From Streptomyces triticisoli (GTDB taxonomy: Bacteria; Actinomycetota; Actinomycetes; Streptomycetales; Streptomycetaceae), in NCBI RefSeq assembly GCF_003270085.1, contig NZ_QFDQ01000028.1, positions 1 through 64,000 on the forward strand: a stretch of 64,000 bases of DNA, given 5' to 3'. The translations under genes were made by a program, and so were the position numbers. Below are positions 16,858-25,019 of this stretch, piece by piece (the first letter of the stretch is position 1; every line of letters starts with the position of its first letter). The notes beneath the pieces were generated by a model. The model searched no databases and was not told where the DNA came from. It saw only the letters and a program-made list of their open reading frames with translations.

Positions 16858-17538
16858 TCACCCGAAGATGTCGAGCTCGCCCTTCTCCGCGCCCGCGAGC
16901 TCGTACCCCGAGCCCGCCGCCGGTACCGGACGCCCCGCGTAGAGCCGTACGAGCGTGGCGGCGTCGCCGATGTAGCGTGCCGGGTGCCGATCCCCGCTCA
17001 CGTCGCCGAACCTCAGCGGCTCGTCCACGTCGTCGAGGTCGGCGTGCAGCGGCAGATGCCCCTTCTCACGGGTCACGCGTGCCAGCAGGGTGAGCGCGTA
17101 CGGCAGCCCGTCCCCCGCGTACGCCCCCGGCGTGCCGAGGGTGTCTCGCACGTCACCGGCGTGCACCCACTCGCCCAGCGCGAGCACGTCCAGCACCCCG
17201 CCGGCCTTCGCGATCACCGGCCCGGCCTCGGTCATCCCGCGCTCCAGCTCGTCCACCACCCGGGCGTTCGTCCACTCGGCCCGCTCGGCGATGTCCCGCT
17301 GATTGCACTCGGGTGAGAACACCCCCTCCTCGAACCGGCGCTCCACCACCCTCGTCAGCGCGGCGGAACAGTGCGCGAGCACATCCCGCACCGTCCACCC
17401 CGGACACGCGGCGGTCGGCAACGCGAAGTCCGCGTCCGCCCGCGCCCGCAGCAACGGGATCAGCGCGTCCCGCTCCGTGGTGAGCAGCCGCCCGGGCAGC
17501 TCGGGGTCCCGTACCTCACGCACGTCAGTAGATGTCAT
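16858..17538 (-). CDS. maleylpyruvate-isomerase-type (DinB-like) mycothiol-dependent protein
   Basis: 226 residues from ATG 17538. The N-terminal four-helix DinB/MDMPI domain is seen in FALPTAACPGWTVRDVLAHC and LGEWVHAGDVRDTLG, the His-containing motifs of the actinobacterial TIGR03083-like family. Members include mycothiol-dependent isomerases and many of unknown substrate. The C-terminal part (RYIGDAATLVRLYAGR) is the usual sterol-carrier-like segment. It is divergent from the HD-domain gene. Specific activity unknown. Confidence 0.75.
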   Translation of the reverse strand: MTSTDVREVRDPELPGRLLTTERDALIPLLRARADADFALPTAACPGWTVRDVLAHCSAALTRVVERRFEEGVFSPECNQRDIAERAEWTNARVVDELERGMTEAGPVIAKAGGVLDVLALGEWVHAGDVRDTLGTPGAYAGDGLPYALTLLARVTREKGHLPLHADLDDVDEPLRFGDVSGDRHPARYIGDAATLVRLYAGRPVPAAGSGYELAGAEKGELDIFG

Positions 17539-17673
17539 GCCCTCCACGCTAGTGCTCGGCCCGCCCCACGTCGGCTGCCGCCATGCACACGATGGAAAAC
17601 ACTCGGGCCGCCCCCCGTTGGGGTCGCGGACGTGAACGGAGGCGGGGAGGGCGGCAGCGGCGACAATGGCGGC

Positions 17674-18315
17674 ATGGCCGATCTCGACGCCCTGCGCGCC
17701 CGCTGGAGCCGCTCCCTCGAAGGCGCCCGGGGCCCCGGCGGGGGCCCCGACCCGGTGCCGTACGCCGACAACCTGCTCGCCCACTGGCGGGAGCCTCAGC
17801 GGCACTACCACACGCTCACGCACCTGACCGCCGTCCTCGACCGCGTCGACGTGCTGGAGGAGTACGCCGACGATCCGGACGTGGTGCGGCTGGCCTCATG
17901 GTTTCACGACGCCGTCTACCTGCCCGAGCGGTCCGAGAACGAGGAGCGGTCGGCCCGGCTCGCCGAGCGCGCGTTGCCCGAGGCCGGGGTGTCGGCGGAG
18001 AAGACCGCCGAGGTGGCCCGGCTGGTGCGCCTCACCGCCACCCACGACCCGGCCGACGACGACCGGAACGGCCAGGTGCTGTGCGACGCCGACCTGGCGA
18101 TCCTGGCCGCGTCCCCGTCGGCGTACGCCGCCTACACGGCCGGCGTCCGCGAGGAGTACCGCTTCGTCCCCAGCGACGCCTTCCGCGAGGGCCGCGCCGC
18201 GATCCTGCGCCGGCTCCTCGCCCTGCCCCACCTGTTCCGCACCCCGTACGGGGCGGAGCACTGGGAAGCCACCGCCCGCTACAACATCGGCGGGGAACTG
18301 GAACTGCTGACGTAA
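17674..18315 (+). CDS. HD-domain metal-dependent phosphohydrolase
   Basis: 213 residues. HD-family motifs in order: HYHTLTH, WFHDAVYLPE, TATHDP, and LCDADLAIL, giving the expected His-His-Asp-Asp metal ligands. It matches the short actinobacterial HD proteins of unknown nucleotide substrate. The ATG at 17674 is used, with purine-rich GGGAGGG upstream; an in-frame GTG at 17632 would add a Gly-rich leader and seems less likely. The stop codon lies inside the first copy of the palindrome that precedes the next operon. Confidence 0.82.
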   Translation: MADLDALRARWSRSLEGARGPGGGPDPVPYADNLLAHWREPQRHYHTLTHLTAVLDRVDVLEEYADDPDVVRLASWFHDAVYLPERSENEERSARLAERALPEAGVSAEKTAEVARLVRLTATHDPADDDRNGQVLCDADLAILAASPSAYAAYTAGVREEYRFVPSDAFREGRAAILRRLLALPHLFRTPYGAEHWEATARYNIGGELELLT

Positions 18316-18357
18316 AGGATTCCTTGACGCCACCGCGGATGTAAAGGCATCCTTTAC
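18312..18357. promoter_or_regulatory. paired palindromic operators GTAAAGG-N3-CCTTTAC
   Basis: GTAAAGGATTCCTTGAC (18312-18328) and GTAAAGGCATCCTTTAC (18341-18357). The second is a perfect 7+7 inverted repeat with a 3-bp centre; the first has one mismatch. Centres are 29 bp apart, near three helical turns, and the second ends two bases before the GTG of the DUF3887 gene. This is the arrangement expected for cooperative binding by a repressor, possibly the HTH protein encoded immediately downstream. Confidence 0.65.
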
Positions 18358-18359
18358 GT

Positions 18360-18986
18360 GTGACCGATTCCCCGTCCCTCACTGCCCTGAGTGCCCTGCT
18401 CGCCGAGCACGCCTCGGTCCTGGCCGCGGCGGTGGGCAGCCCGTTGACCCCACCGGCCTACCTCGACCTGGTCCGGCGCGCCCAGGATGTCGACGCCCTG
18501 GCCGACCAGGTGCTCAAGCTGTGCGTGCAGCAGTGCCGGGACGCCGGCCACACCTGGCAGGAGATCGGGGACCTGCTCGGAGTCACCCGCCAGGCCGCCT
18601 TCCAGCGGTTCGGCAAGCCCATCGACCCCCGAACGGGAGCACCCATGGACAAGACCGTGCACATGGCCGACGCCGCGGAACGCGCCCTCAGGATCGTCAC
18701 GGACATCCTCGAAGGCCGCATGGACGAAGCCAGGCCGTCCTTCAACGCCGATGTCCTGGCTGCGTTCACCGACAAAGTGCGGGGCGACGCCCTGGCCAGT
18801 GTGGCCGGCCTCGTCGGTGCGTTCGAGGGCTTCGGCCGGGGTGAGCCGTTCGTCCGGCGCATCGGCGATCACACCGTGGTCGACATCCCGCTGAGCTACG
18901 AGGCCGGCGACATGAAGGCCCGGGTCGCGTTCGACGAGGACGAGAAGGTCGCCGGATTCTTCATCCTCCCGCCCGAGACGCCATGA
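18360..18986 (+). CDS. HTH protein with DUF3887 domain
   Basis: 208 residues. The N-terminal helix-turn-helix (about residues 55-85) contains DAGHTWQEIGDLLGVTRQ then AAFQRFG. Residues about 105-205 (AERALRIVTDILEGRMDEAR to FFILPPETP) are a DUF3887 domain, of NTF2-like shape in related proteins. Likely an autoregulator of the operon downstream (membrane protein, ABC ATPase, permease). The GTG start sits two bases after a perfect palindrome, leaving no room for a Shine-Dalgarno sequence, so a leaderless transcript is likely. Confidence 0.75.
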   Translation: MTDSPSLTALSALLAEHASVLAAAVGSPLTPPAYLDLVRRAQDVDALADQVLKLCVQQCRDAGHTWQEIGDLLGVTRQAAFQRFGKPIDPRTGAPMDKTVHMADAAERALRIVTDILEGRMDEARPSFNADVLAAFTDKVRGDALASVAGLVGAFEGFGRGEPFVRRIGDHTVVDIPLSYEAGDMKARVAFDEDEKVAGFFILPPETP

Positions 18987-19068
18987 GAGACGCGTCGCCG
19001 CCCACCCCACCGATTCGACCGGTCCGGCCGATTCGACCGATTCGACACCCGTACGGAGAGCTCGTCCC

Positions 19069-19287
19069 GTGATTGATTTCACCCCCCACTCGTCGGCGGT
19101 CCCCTGGGCCGCGATCCTGCCTCTGGTGGTCATCGATCTGGCCCTGCTCACCTACTGCCTCGTCGATGTCGTCCGGCACCCGGGCACCCGTCACCTGCCC
19201 CGCTGGGCCTGGGTGCTGATATGCCTGTTCGTCAAACCCGTGGGCGCGATCGCCTACCTGGTGGTGGGTCGGAGTGAGGACCGGTGA
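19069..19287 (+). CDS. small PLDc_N-type membrane protein
   Basis: 72 residues with two membrane helices (AAILPLVVIDLALLTYCLVD and WAWVLICLFVKPVGAIAYLVVG). This is the PLDc_N module, found alone in many small actinobacterial proteins and often beside ABC transporters; it has no catalytic residues. The start is GTG 19069. Its end overlaps the GTG of the ABC ATPase by four bases (GTGA at 19284), so the three transport genes are translationally coupled. Confidence 0.8.
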   Translation: MIDFTPHSSAVPWAAILPLVVIDLALLTYCLVDVVRHPGTRHLPRWAWVLICLFVKPVGAIAYLVVGRSEDR

Positions 19288-20342
19288 ACGGGGCGGCCGT
19301 CACGACCGCGGGGCTGGTGCGCGACTACGGACACGGCGCGGGGCTGCACGGCGTGGACCTGGAGGTGCCGCGCGGCGGTGTCTACGGCCTGGTGGGCCCG
19401 AACGGCGCCGGGAAGACGACGCTTCTGTCCATCGTCGCCGGCCTGCGCCGCTCCGACGCGGGCGAGGTCCGGCTGTCGGTCGACGCGGGACGGGTCGCGG
19501 TCTGCCCCGACACTCCCGAGTTCGAGCCCTGGCTCACCGCGGCGGAGGTGGTGCGTCAGTCCCTCGGCCTGACCGCACGGCGCGGGCGCCGGCACCGCGG
19601 CAGTACGGTGCGTGACACCGACGGGTCCGCCCCCGACCCGGTCGCGGGTGTACTCGCCGAGGTCGGCCTGACCGAAGCGGCCGACCGGCGCACGGGCGGC
19701 TTCTCCCGCGGGATGAAGCAACGGCTGGGGCTCGCGGTGGCGTTGGTGCTGGAACCCGAGTTGCTCGTCCTCGACGAACCGACCAGTGCGCTCGACCCGT
19801 CCGGGCGGGCGGAGGTGCTGTCCCTGGTCGCCGGGCTCGGCCGGACCCGCACCGTGATCTTCTCCAGCCATGTCCTGGCGGACGTGCAACGGGTCGCCGA
19901 CACGGTGGGCGTGCTCCACCGGGGCAGGCTCCTGTTCCAGGGGCCCGTACGCGACCTGATCGACCGGTTCCTGCAGCCGGCCTGGGAGGTGCGCCTCCGC
20001 GACGGGGACGAGCAGCGACTGGCCGAACTGCTGCGGCACCAGGAATGGGTCACCTCGGTGGCGGTGACCTCCGACGGGTCCGTGCGCGTCGAAGCGGCGA
20101 GCACCGCGGTCGGTGAACGTCAGCTGCCGAAGGCGATCGCCGCGGCGGACGCGGCTCTGATCAGCCTGCGGCCCGTCGACGCCGACCTGGAGGCCGCGTT
20201 CCTGGCGCTGACCGGCGGACAGCGCGGGCAGCGCGGGCAGCGCGGGCAGCGCGGGCAGCGCGGGCAGCGCGGGCAGTACGAACAGCGCGAACAGCACGAA
20301 CGGCGCGGGCAGTTGGACGCAGATCAGGCGGGTGCGGCATGA
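19284..20342 (+). CDS. ABC transporter ATP-binding protein
   Basis: 352 residues. Walker A GPNGAGKTT is at about residues 38-46, the signature is FSRGMKQRLG, and Walker B is LLVLDEPTSALDPSG. After the ATPase core the C-terminal domain (WEVRLRDGDEQRLAELLR) matches Nat/CcmA-type exporters. The end is low-complexity: six perfect 9-bp repeats (20220-20273) encode QRG units, followed by imperfect repeats. It couples at both ends, overlapping the small membrane gene before it and the permease after it (ATGA at 20339). Substrate unknown; the role is probably export or stress-linked. Confidence 0.88.
   Translation: MNGAAVTTAGLVRDYGHGAGLHGVDLEVPRGGVYGLVGPNGAGKTTLLSIVAGLRRSDAGEVRLSVDAGRVAVCPDTPEFEPWLTAAEVVRQSLGLTARRGRRHRGSTVRDTDGSAPDPVAGVLAEVGLTEAADRRTGGFSRGMKQRLGLAVALVLEPELLVLDEPTSALDPSGRAEVLSLVAGLGRTRTVIFSSHVLADVQRVADTVGVLHRGRLLFQGPVRDLIDRFLQPAWEVRLRDGDEQRLAELLRHQEWVTSVAVTSDGSVRVEAASTAVGERQLPKAIAAADAALISLRPVDADLEAAFLALTGGQRGQRGQRGQRGQRGQRGQYEQREQHERRGQLDADQAGAA
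20220..20273 (+). repeat. six perfect 9-bp repeats in the ABC ATPase 3' end
   Basis: Unit CAGCGCGGG, six tandem copies, in frame and encoding QRG, followed by degenerate units to about 20315. Copy number is a likely site of strain variation. Confidence 0.9.
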
Positions 20343-21106
20343 ACGGTCTTTCGGTGTGGCGAGTGGAGTGGCTTCGGCTGCTGCGTACCAAGAGGCTGAT
20401 CGCGCTGCTGGGCGTCTTCGTGTTCTTCGGGTTCGCCGGGCCGCTGCTCGCCAGGTACTCCGCGCAGCTGCTGAAACACGCCGGCGGCTCGGGCCAGCAG
20501 GTGACGATCATCCTGCCGCCCCCGGTTCCGGCGGACGGTGTGGCCGAGTACGTGAGCAACGCGCTGTCGATCGGCCTCATCGTGACGGTCGTCGTAGTGG
20601 CGTACGCGTGCTCGATCGACGCCAAGACCGCGCTTTCGGTGTTCTACCGGACGCGCGCCGACCGCTTCGGCGATCTCCTGGTGCCGAGGTTCGCGGTCAG
20701 CGCTGTCGGTGTAGTGGGCAGCTATCTGGCCGGGCTGCTCGCCGCCTGGTACGAGACGGCCGTGCTGCTGGGGAATCCCGGTACGGCGGCCATGGGGAGG
20801 ACAGCGCTCGTCGGCTCGGTGTTCCTCGTGTTCGCGGTGGCGGTCACCGCGCTGGCCGCAACACTGGCGCGCAGCACCCTCGGCACCATCGGGTACGCGC
20901 TTCTCGCGCTGTTCACGCTCCCGCTCCTGGGGGCGCTGCCCGGGGTGTCGCGCTGGCTCCCGACCGAGCTGATCGGGGCGTCGGACGCGTTCCTGCGGCA
21001 CACGGCGGCCGACCATGCGCAGCGGGCCCTGGCCGTCGCCGTGGTGCTCACGCTCGGCTGCGTGGTGGCAGCGGTCCGGTGTGGCGCGCGCAGGGAGGTG
21101 CGTTGA
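20339..21106 (+). CDS. ABC transporter permease
   Basis: 255 residues, with about six membrane helices starting at RLIALLGVFVFFGFAGPLLA and ending LAVAVVLTLGCVVAAVRCGA. It matches ABC-2-type permeases in layout. The ATG overlaps the ATPase stop (ATGA), so the two form one exporter with the coupled PLDc_N protein. No extracytoplasmic binding protein is encoded, which fits export. Upstream palindromes and the DUF3887 regulator probably control it. Substrate unknown. Confidence 0.85.
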   Translation: MNGLSVWRVEWLRLLRTKRLIALLGVFVFFGFAGPLLARYSAQLLKHAGGSGQQVTIILPPPVPADGVAEYVSNALSIGLIVTVVVVAYACSIDAKTALSVFYRTRADRFGDLLVPRFAVSAVGVVGSYLAGLLAAWYETAVLLGNPGTAAMGRTALVGSVFLVFAVAVTALAATLARSTLGTIGYALLALFTLPLLGALPGVSRWLPTELIGASDAFLRHTAADHAQRALAVAVVLTLGCVVAAVRCGARREVR

Positions 21107-21183
21107 CGTCCATGTCCTGAATCATCCGTCCGCGTGGGAAAGGCTGTCGCTCCGAGGCGCCCGCCGCGCCTACCCTGCGCCGT

Positions 21184-22251
21184 ATGCGTGCATGGGGCGG
21201 GGAGCAGGTGGAGCGGGCCGTCGCGGACGCCGTGGCGCTGCTGCGGACGGCGGTGGACCGGGACTGGGACGGGGTGCGGGCCGGACGGCTGGAGTGGAGC
21301 TGCCGGCGCACGGCGGAGCACGTCGCGGGTGCTCTCCTCATCTACGCGGGGCGGTTGGCCGGGCGCGCGCAGGACGCGGGCGTCCCCTTCGGGGTCACCC
21401 TCGACGAGGGCACCGGGAACGCGGACGTCCTGGACGTGATCGAGACGACCGGTGCGCTGCTCGCCGCGGCCGTGCGCACCACTCCGCGCGGGGTCCGGGC
21501 CTTCCACCCGTTCCCCTTCCGCAGCGCGAACCGCGAGGGCTTCGCCGCGATGGGCGTCACCGAGGTGCTGCTGCACACGCACGACATCGCCACCGGCCTG
21601 GGACTGGCGTACGAGCCGCCCGCCGAGCTGTGCGAGGACGTGCTGACCCGGCTCTTCCCGCACGTCCGGCCGGGCGCCGCGCCCTGGCCGACGCTGCTGT
21701 GGGCCACCGGCCGCGGCGAGCTGCCCGGGCGGGCGCCGGTCACCGAGTGGCGGTGGAGCAACCCGCCGGTCATCCCCGCCGAGCGGATCACCCTGGAGGG
21801 TGTCACCCCCGCCGCCGCACGCGATCTGTGCAACGGCGGTGACGGCGGGTTCGCGTGGGTCGAGGGCGGCCCCCACGAGACCACGCGGAGCGCCGCGGGG
21901 ATGGCCGTGAAAGCGTACGAAGGCGGCGTGCACCGACCCGAGTGGGGGATGTTCGTGCTCGTACGGCACTCGGACGGGCGCGCGGTCGGCGGGATGGGCT
22001 TCCACGCCGCGCCCGACGAGGAGGGCCGCGTGGAGATCGGCTACGACCTCGCCGCGTCCGCCCGCGGCCACGGCTACGCCACGGAGGCGCTGCGCGCGCT
22101 GTCGGCCTGGGCGCTGGCCCGGGACGACGTACGGCTGCTGGTCGCCACCGTCGACCGGGACAATGTCCCGTCCCAGCGGGTGGTCCAGCGCGCCGGTTTC
22201 GTCGCCGTGGGCGGGGACGAGGAGGAGATCTTCTACGAAATGCGGCCCTGA
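21184..22251 (+). CDS. DinB/MDMPI-like domain fused to a GNAT acetyltransferase
   Basis: 355 residues in two parts. Residues 1-200 form a four-helix DinB/maleylpyruvate-isomerase-like domain (LEWSCRRTAEHVAGALLIYA, VTEVLLHTHDIATGLGL with the His motif). Residues about 205-350 are a GNAT acetyltransferase: IGYDLAASARGHGYATEAL is the acetyl-CoA loop, and DRDNVPSQRVVQRAGFV is the usual C-terminal motif. Both halves are also common as separate proteins. The 3' end overlaps the convergent DUF4031 gene by 19 bp. Substrate unknown. Confidence 0.8.
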   Translation: MRAWGGEQVERAVADAVALLRTAVDRDWDGVRAGRLEWSCRRTAEHVAGALLIYAGRLAGRAQDAGVPFGVTLDEGTGNADVLDVIETTGALLAAAVRTTPRGVRAFHPFPFRSANREGFAAMGVTEVLLHTHDIATGLGLAYEPPAELCEDVLTRLFPHVRPGAAPWPTLLWATGRGELPGRAPVTEWRWSNPPVIPAERITLEGVTPAAARDLCNGGDGGFAWVEGGPHETTRSAAGMAVKAYEGGVHRPEWGMFVLVRHSDGRAVGGMGFHAAPDEEGRVEIGYDLAASARGHGYATEALRALSAWALARDDVRLLVATVDRDNVPSQRVVQRAGFVAVGGDEEEIFYEMRP

Positions 22252-22511
22252 GCACGGTGTTTGGGCCGCCGCAGCCCCGCGGCGTACAGCAGCCGCACCA
22301 CCTCCCGGCTGCTGACCTCGATCGCCCCGGCCGCCACCGCGTCGGCGTAGCGGTGGGCGGGCAGGTCGTAGTGGTCCCGTTCGAAGGCGCGCCGGGGAAC
22401 GCCCAACTCGGCGGCGAAGAAGTGCAGTTCGTCGTAGGAGACGTCGCTGACCAGGTGGGACCACATGAGGCCGTGGCCCGGCCAGGCGGGCGGGTCGATG
22501 TAGAGGGTCAC
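22233..22511 (-). CDS. DUF4031 protein
   Basis: 92 residues. MTLYIDPPAWPGHGLMWSHL then VSDVSYDELHFFAAELG and FERDHYDLPAHRY are the hallmarks of the DUF4031 family, short actinobacterial proteins of unknown function often beside hydrolases. A Pro-rich start, an Asp-x-Tyr-Asp motif and conserved His residues suggest a small enzyme. It is followed upstream (to the right) on the same strand by a zinc-ribbon-like hypothetical protein, 25 bp away, so both are probably one operon. Confidence 0.8.
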   Translation of the reverse strand: MTLYIDPPAWPGHGLMWSHLVSDVSYDELHFFAAELGVPRRAFERDHYDLPAHRYADAVAAGAIEVSSREVVRLLYAAGLRRPKHRAQGRIS

Positions 22512-22536
22512 GGTGCGGCCGTCCAGCGGGCCGCCG

Positions 22537-22926
22537 TCACGACGGCGGCTCCCCGCCGCCGGTCGCCTCCGCCAGTCCGCCCACCGGCGCCACCTTCACG
22601 CCCGCCTTGGAGCACACCCAGTGCGGGTCCGGCCCGAGTTCGGGCTCGACGTCCAGCGCGTGCGGGTCGCCGTAGCCGCACACCGGGCACAGCGGCCAGC
22701 GGCCGTACCGTTCCAGGAGGGCGTCCTGGACGTCCTGCGCGACCAGCCCGGCCACGAACTGCGCGCCCTCCGGCCACTGCTCCACCCACCAGCGGCGCTG
22801 GGCCACGGAGTCCTCCACCAGCGAGACCACGTCGGCCTTGGCGACCTCGCCCGCGACCAGGTCGGCCAGGACGAGGGCGCGGGCGGCGTGCAGGGCCTGC
22901 TCCAGGGGGGTTGTAGGGGCCATCAT
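22537..22926 (-). CDS. conserved hypothetical protein with CPVCG motif
   Basis: About 129 residues from ATG 22926 (or ATG 22923, with GGAGA upstream). Helical N-terminus, then RWPLCPVCGYGDPHALDVEP and a later VCSKAG: one CxxC pair plus one isolated Cys, which could be a partial zinc site. The C-terminus ends in Gly/Glu-rich sequence. Function unknown. It is divergent from the murR-like regulator with 56 bp between, so the inverted repeat at 22965-23009 may affect both genes. Confidence 0.6.
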   Translation of the reverse strand: MMAPTTPLEQALHAARALVLADLVAGEVAKADVVSLVEDSVAQRRWWVEQWPEGAQFVAGLVAQDVQDALLERYGRWPLCPVCGYGDPHALDVEPELGPDPHWVCSKAGVKVAPVGGLAEATGGGEPPS

Positions 22927-22964
22927 GTCTCCATTGTGCGCACTGTTGACGACACCGCCGAACA

Positions 22965-23009
22965 GAAAATATCTTTCATGGTGTGACCCATGATGTGAAG
23001 GAAATTTTC
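22965..23009. promoter_or_regulatory. candidate MurR/RpiR operator
   Basis: Arms GAAAATATCTTTCA (22965-22978) and TGAAGGAAATTTTC (22996-23009) are inverted repeats matching at 12 of 14 positions with a 17-bp spacer. The GTG of the regulator lies between them. A/T-rich in a G+C-rich setting. Position suggests autoregulation. Confidence 0.5.
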
Positions 23010-23927
23010 GCACGCGCGGGCACCTCCGGCGGCATGCCCCCCGCCCCCGCCGCCCTCGCGGCCAAGGTGCGCACGCTCGCGCCCTCGATGACCCGCTCCA
23101 TGCAGCGTGTCGCCGAGGCCGTCGCGGGCGACCCGGCCGGCTGCGCGGCCCTCACGGTCACCGGCCTCGCCGAGCTCACCGGCACCAGCGAGGCGACCGT
23201 CGTACGCACCGCCCGCCTGCTGGGCTATCCGGGCTACCGCGACCTGCGCCTGGCGCTCGCGGGCCTGGCCGCGCAGCAGCAGTCGGGCCGCGCGCCCTCC
23301 ATCACGACCGACATCGCGGTGGACGACCCCATCGCCGACGTCGTCGCCAAACTCGCCTACGACGAGCAGCAGACCCTCGCCGACACCGCCGCCGGTCTCG
23401 ACACGGTCCAGCTCGGCGCGGCCGTCACCGCCCTGGTCTCCGCCCGCCGCACCGACGTCTACGGCATCGGCGCCTCCGGCCTGGTCGCCCAGGACCTCAC
23501 CCAGAAGCTGCTGCGCATAGGGCTGATGGCCCACGCCCCCGGCGACCCGCACCTCGCCGTCACCAACGCGGTGCAGCTGCGCGCCGGTGACGTGGCGATC
23601 GCGATCACCCACTCGGGTTCGACCGGGGACGTGATCGAGCCGCTGCGGGTGGCCTTCGAGCGCGGCGCGACCACCGTCGCGATCACCGGCCGGCCCGACG
23701 CTCCCGTCACGCAGTACGCCGACCACGTCCTGACCACCTCCACCGCCCGCGAGAGCGAGCTGCGCCCGGCGGCGATGTCCTCCCGGACCAGTCAACTGCT
23801 GGTGGTGGACTGCCTGTTCGTCGGGGTGGCGCAGCGGACGTACGAGACGGCGGCGCCGGCGCTGGCTGCGTCGTACGAGGCGCTGGCCCACCGGCACAGT
23901 CCGCGGGGCGGAATCCGGCGTTCGTAG
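22983..23927 (+). CDS. MurR/RpiR family transcriptional regulator (HTH plus SIS domain)
   Basis: 314 residues. The N-terminal HTH_6 domain is at about residues 25-100 (LTVTGLAELTGTSEATVVRT) and the SIS sugar-phosphate isomerase-type domain at about 145-270 (VYGIGASGLVAQDLTQKLLR, AIAITHSGSTGDVIEPLRVA). Such regulators sense amino-sugar phosphates. It sits directly upstream of murQ on the same strand, so MurNAc 6-phosphate is the natural ligand candidate. The start GTG lies inside a candidate operator, consistent with autorepression. The intergenic gap to murQ holds imperfect CGCAC repeats at about 23970-24025. Confidence 0.85.
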   Translation: MTHDVKEIFARAGTSGGMPPAPAALAAKVRTLAPSMTRSMQRVAEAVAGDPAGCAALTVTGLAELTGTSEATVVRTARLLGYPGYRDLRLALAGLAAQQQSGRAPSITTDIAVDDPIADVVAKLAYDEQQTLADTAAGLDTVQLGAAVTALVSARRTDVYGIGASGLVAQDLTQKLLRIGLMAHAPGDPHLAVTNAVQLRAGDVAIAITHSGSTGDVIEPLRVAFERGATTVAITGRPDAPVTQYADHVLTTSTARESELRPAAMSSRTSQLLVVDCLFVGVAQRTYETAAPALAASYEALAHRHSPRGGIRRS

Positions 23928-24049
23928 CGGGGGGGGCGAACCGGCCGGGGCCGGCCGGCGTCGGCCGTACCGCACCGCACGCACCGCACGCACCGCGCCG
24001 CACGCATCGCATCACACGCATCGCCTTGCACGAAGAGAGCCGCCTCCTC

Positions 24050-24985
24050 ATGACCTCCACCCCCCACTACCGTGAGCTGCGCGCCGAGTTGGAGTCGCTG
24101 ACGACCGAGGCGTTCCGTCCCGAGCTGGCGGAGATCGACCGGCTGCCCACACTGGAGATCGCGCGGCTGATGAACGCCGAGGACACCACCGTGCCCGCCG
24201 CCGTCGCCGAGCGGCTGCCACAGATCGCCGCCGCGATCGACGCGGTCGCGCGGCGCATGGCCCGCGGCGGCCGGCTGCTCTACGCCGGCGCGGGCACGGC
24301 GGGACGGCTGGGCGTGCTGGACGCCTCGGAGTGCCCGCCGACCTTCAACACCGAGCCGTCGCGGGTGGTCGGCCTGATCGCGGGCGGCCCCGGGGCCATG
24401 GTGACGTCGGTCGAGGGTGCGGAGGACTCGAAGGAACTGGCGGTCGAGGCCCTCGACGCCGTGGGCCTCACGCCGGACGACACGGTGGTCGGCATCTCCG
24501 CCTCCGGCCGCACCCCGTACGCCGTCGGCGCGGTGGAGCACGCCCGGAGGCTGGGCGCCCTGACCATCGGCCTGGCCTGCAACGCGGACAGCGCGCTGGC
24601 GGCCGCCGCCGAGCACGGCATCGAGGTCGTCGTCGGCCCCGAACTGATCACCGGCTCCACCCGGCTGAAGGCCGGCACGGCCCAGAAGCTGGTCCTGAAC
24701 ATGATCTCGACGATCACGATGGTCCGCCTGGGCAAGACCTACGGCAACCTGATGGTCGACGTACGTGCCTCCAACGACAAGCTCCGCGCCCGCTCCCGCC
24801 GTATCGTGGCCCTCGCCACGGGCGCACCGGACGAGGAGATCGAAGCCGCCCTCACCGCCACGGGCGGCGAGGTGAAGAACGCGATCCTCACCCTCCTGGC
24901 CGACGTCGACGGCCCGGCAGCCGCCCGCCTGCTGGAACAGTCCGGCGGTCACCTGCGCGCCGCCCTGGAGGAAGCGGGGGGCTGA
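24050..24985 (+). CDS. murQ: N-acetylmuramic acid 6-phosphate etherase
   Basis: 311 residues, usual length. SIS-domain etherase: LLYAGAGTAGRLGVLDASECPPTF, ISASGRTPYAVGAVEHAR, LACNADSALAAAAEHGIEV, and TGSTRLKAGTAQKLVLNM are near-diagnostic MurQ motifs. It cleaves the lactyl ether of MurNAc 6-phosphate to give GlcNAc 6-phosphate and D-lactate during cell-wall recycling, feeding the NagA reaction encoded at 36578-37720. The ATG at 24050 is preferred to an in-frame start eight codons upstream, which has no motif support. It follows the MurR-type regulator on the same strand. Confidence 0.95.
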   Translation: MTSTPHYRELRAELESLTTEAFRPELAEIDRLPTLEIARLMNAEDTTVPAAVAERLPQIAAAIDAVARRMARGGRLLYAGAGTAGRLGVLDASECPPTFNTEPSRVVGLIAGGPGAMVTSVEGAEDSKELAVEALDAVGLTPDDTVVGISASGRTPYAVGAVEHARRLGALTIGLACNADSALAAAAEHGIEVVVGPELITGSTRLKAGTAQKLVLNMISTITMVRLGKTYGNLMVDVRASNDKLRARSRRIVALATGAPDEEIEAALTATGGEVKNAILTLLADVDGPAAARLLEQSGGHLRAALEEAGG

Positions 24986-25019
24986 GAGCCCGGCCGGGCC
25001 CCCTACCCTTGAGGGCACC

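Noticed and set aside
16033-16861. Minus-strand frame continuous with the CPBP protease gene up to 16861 (684 codons)
   Set aside because: The upstream part is a shadow of the CutC gene in a different frame; the real protease starts near 16000.
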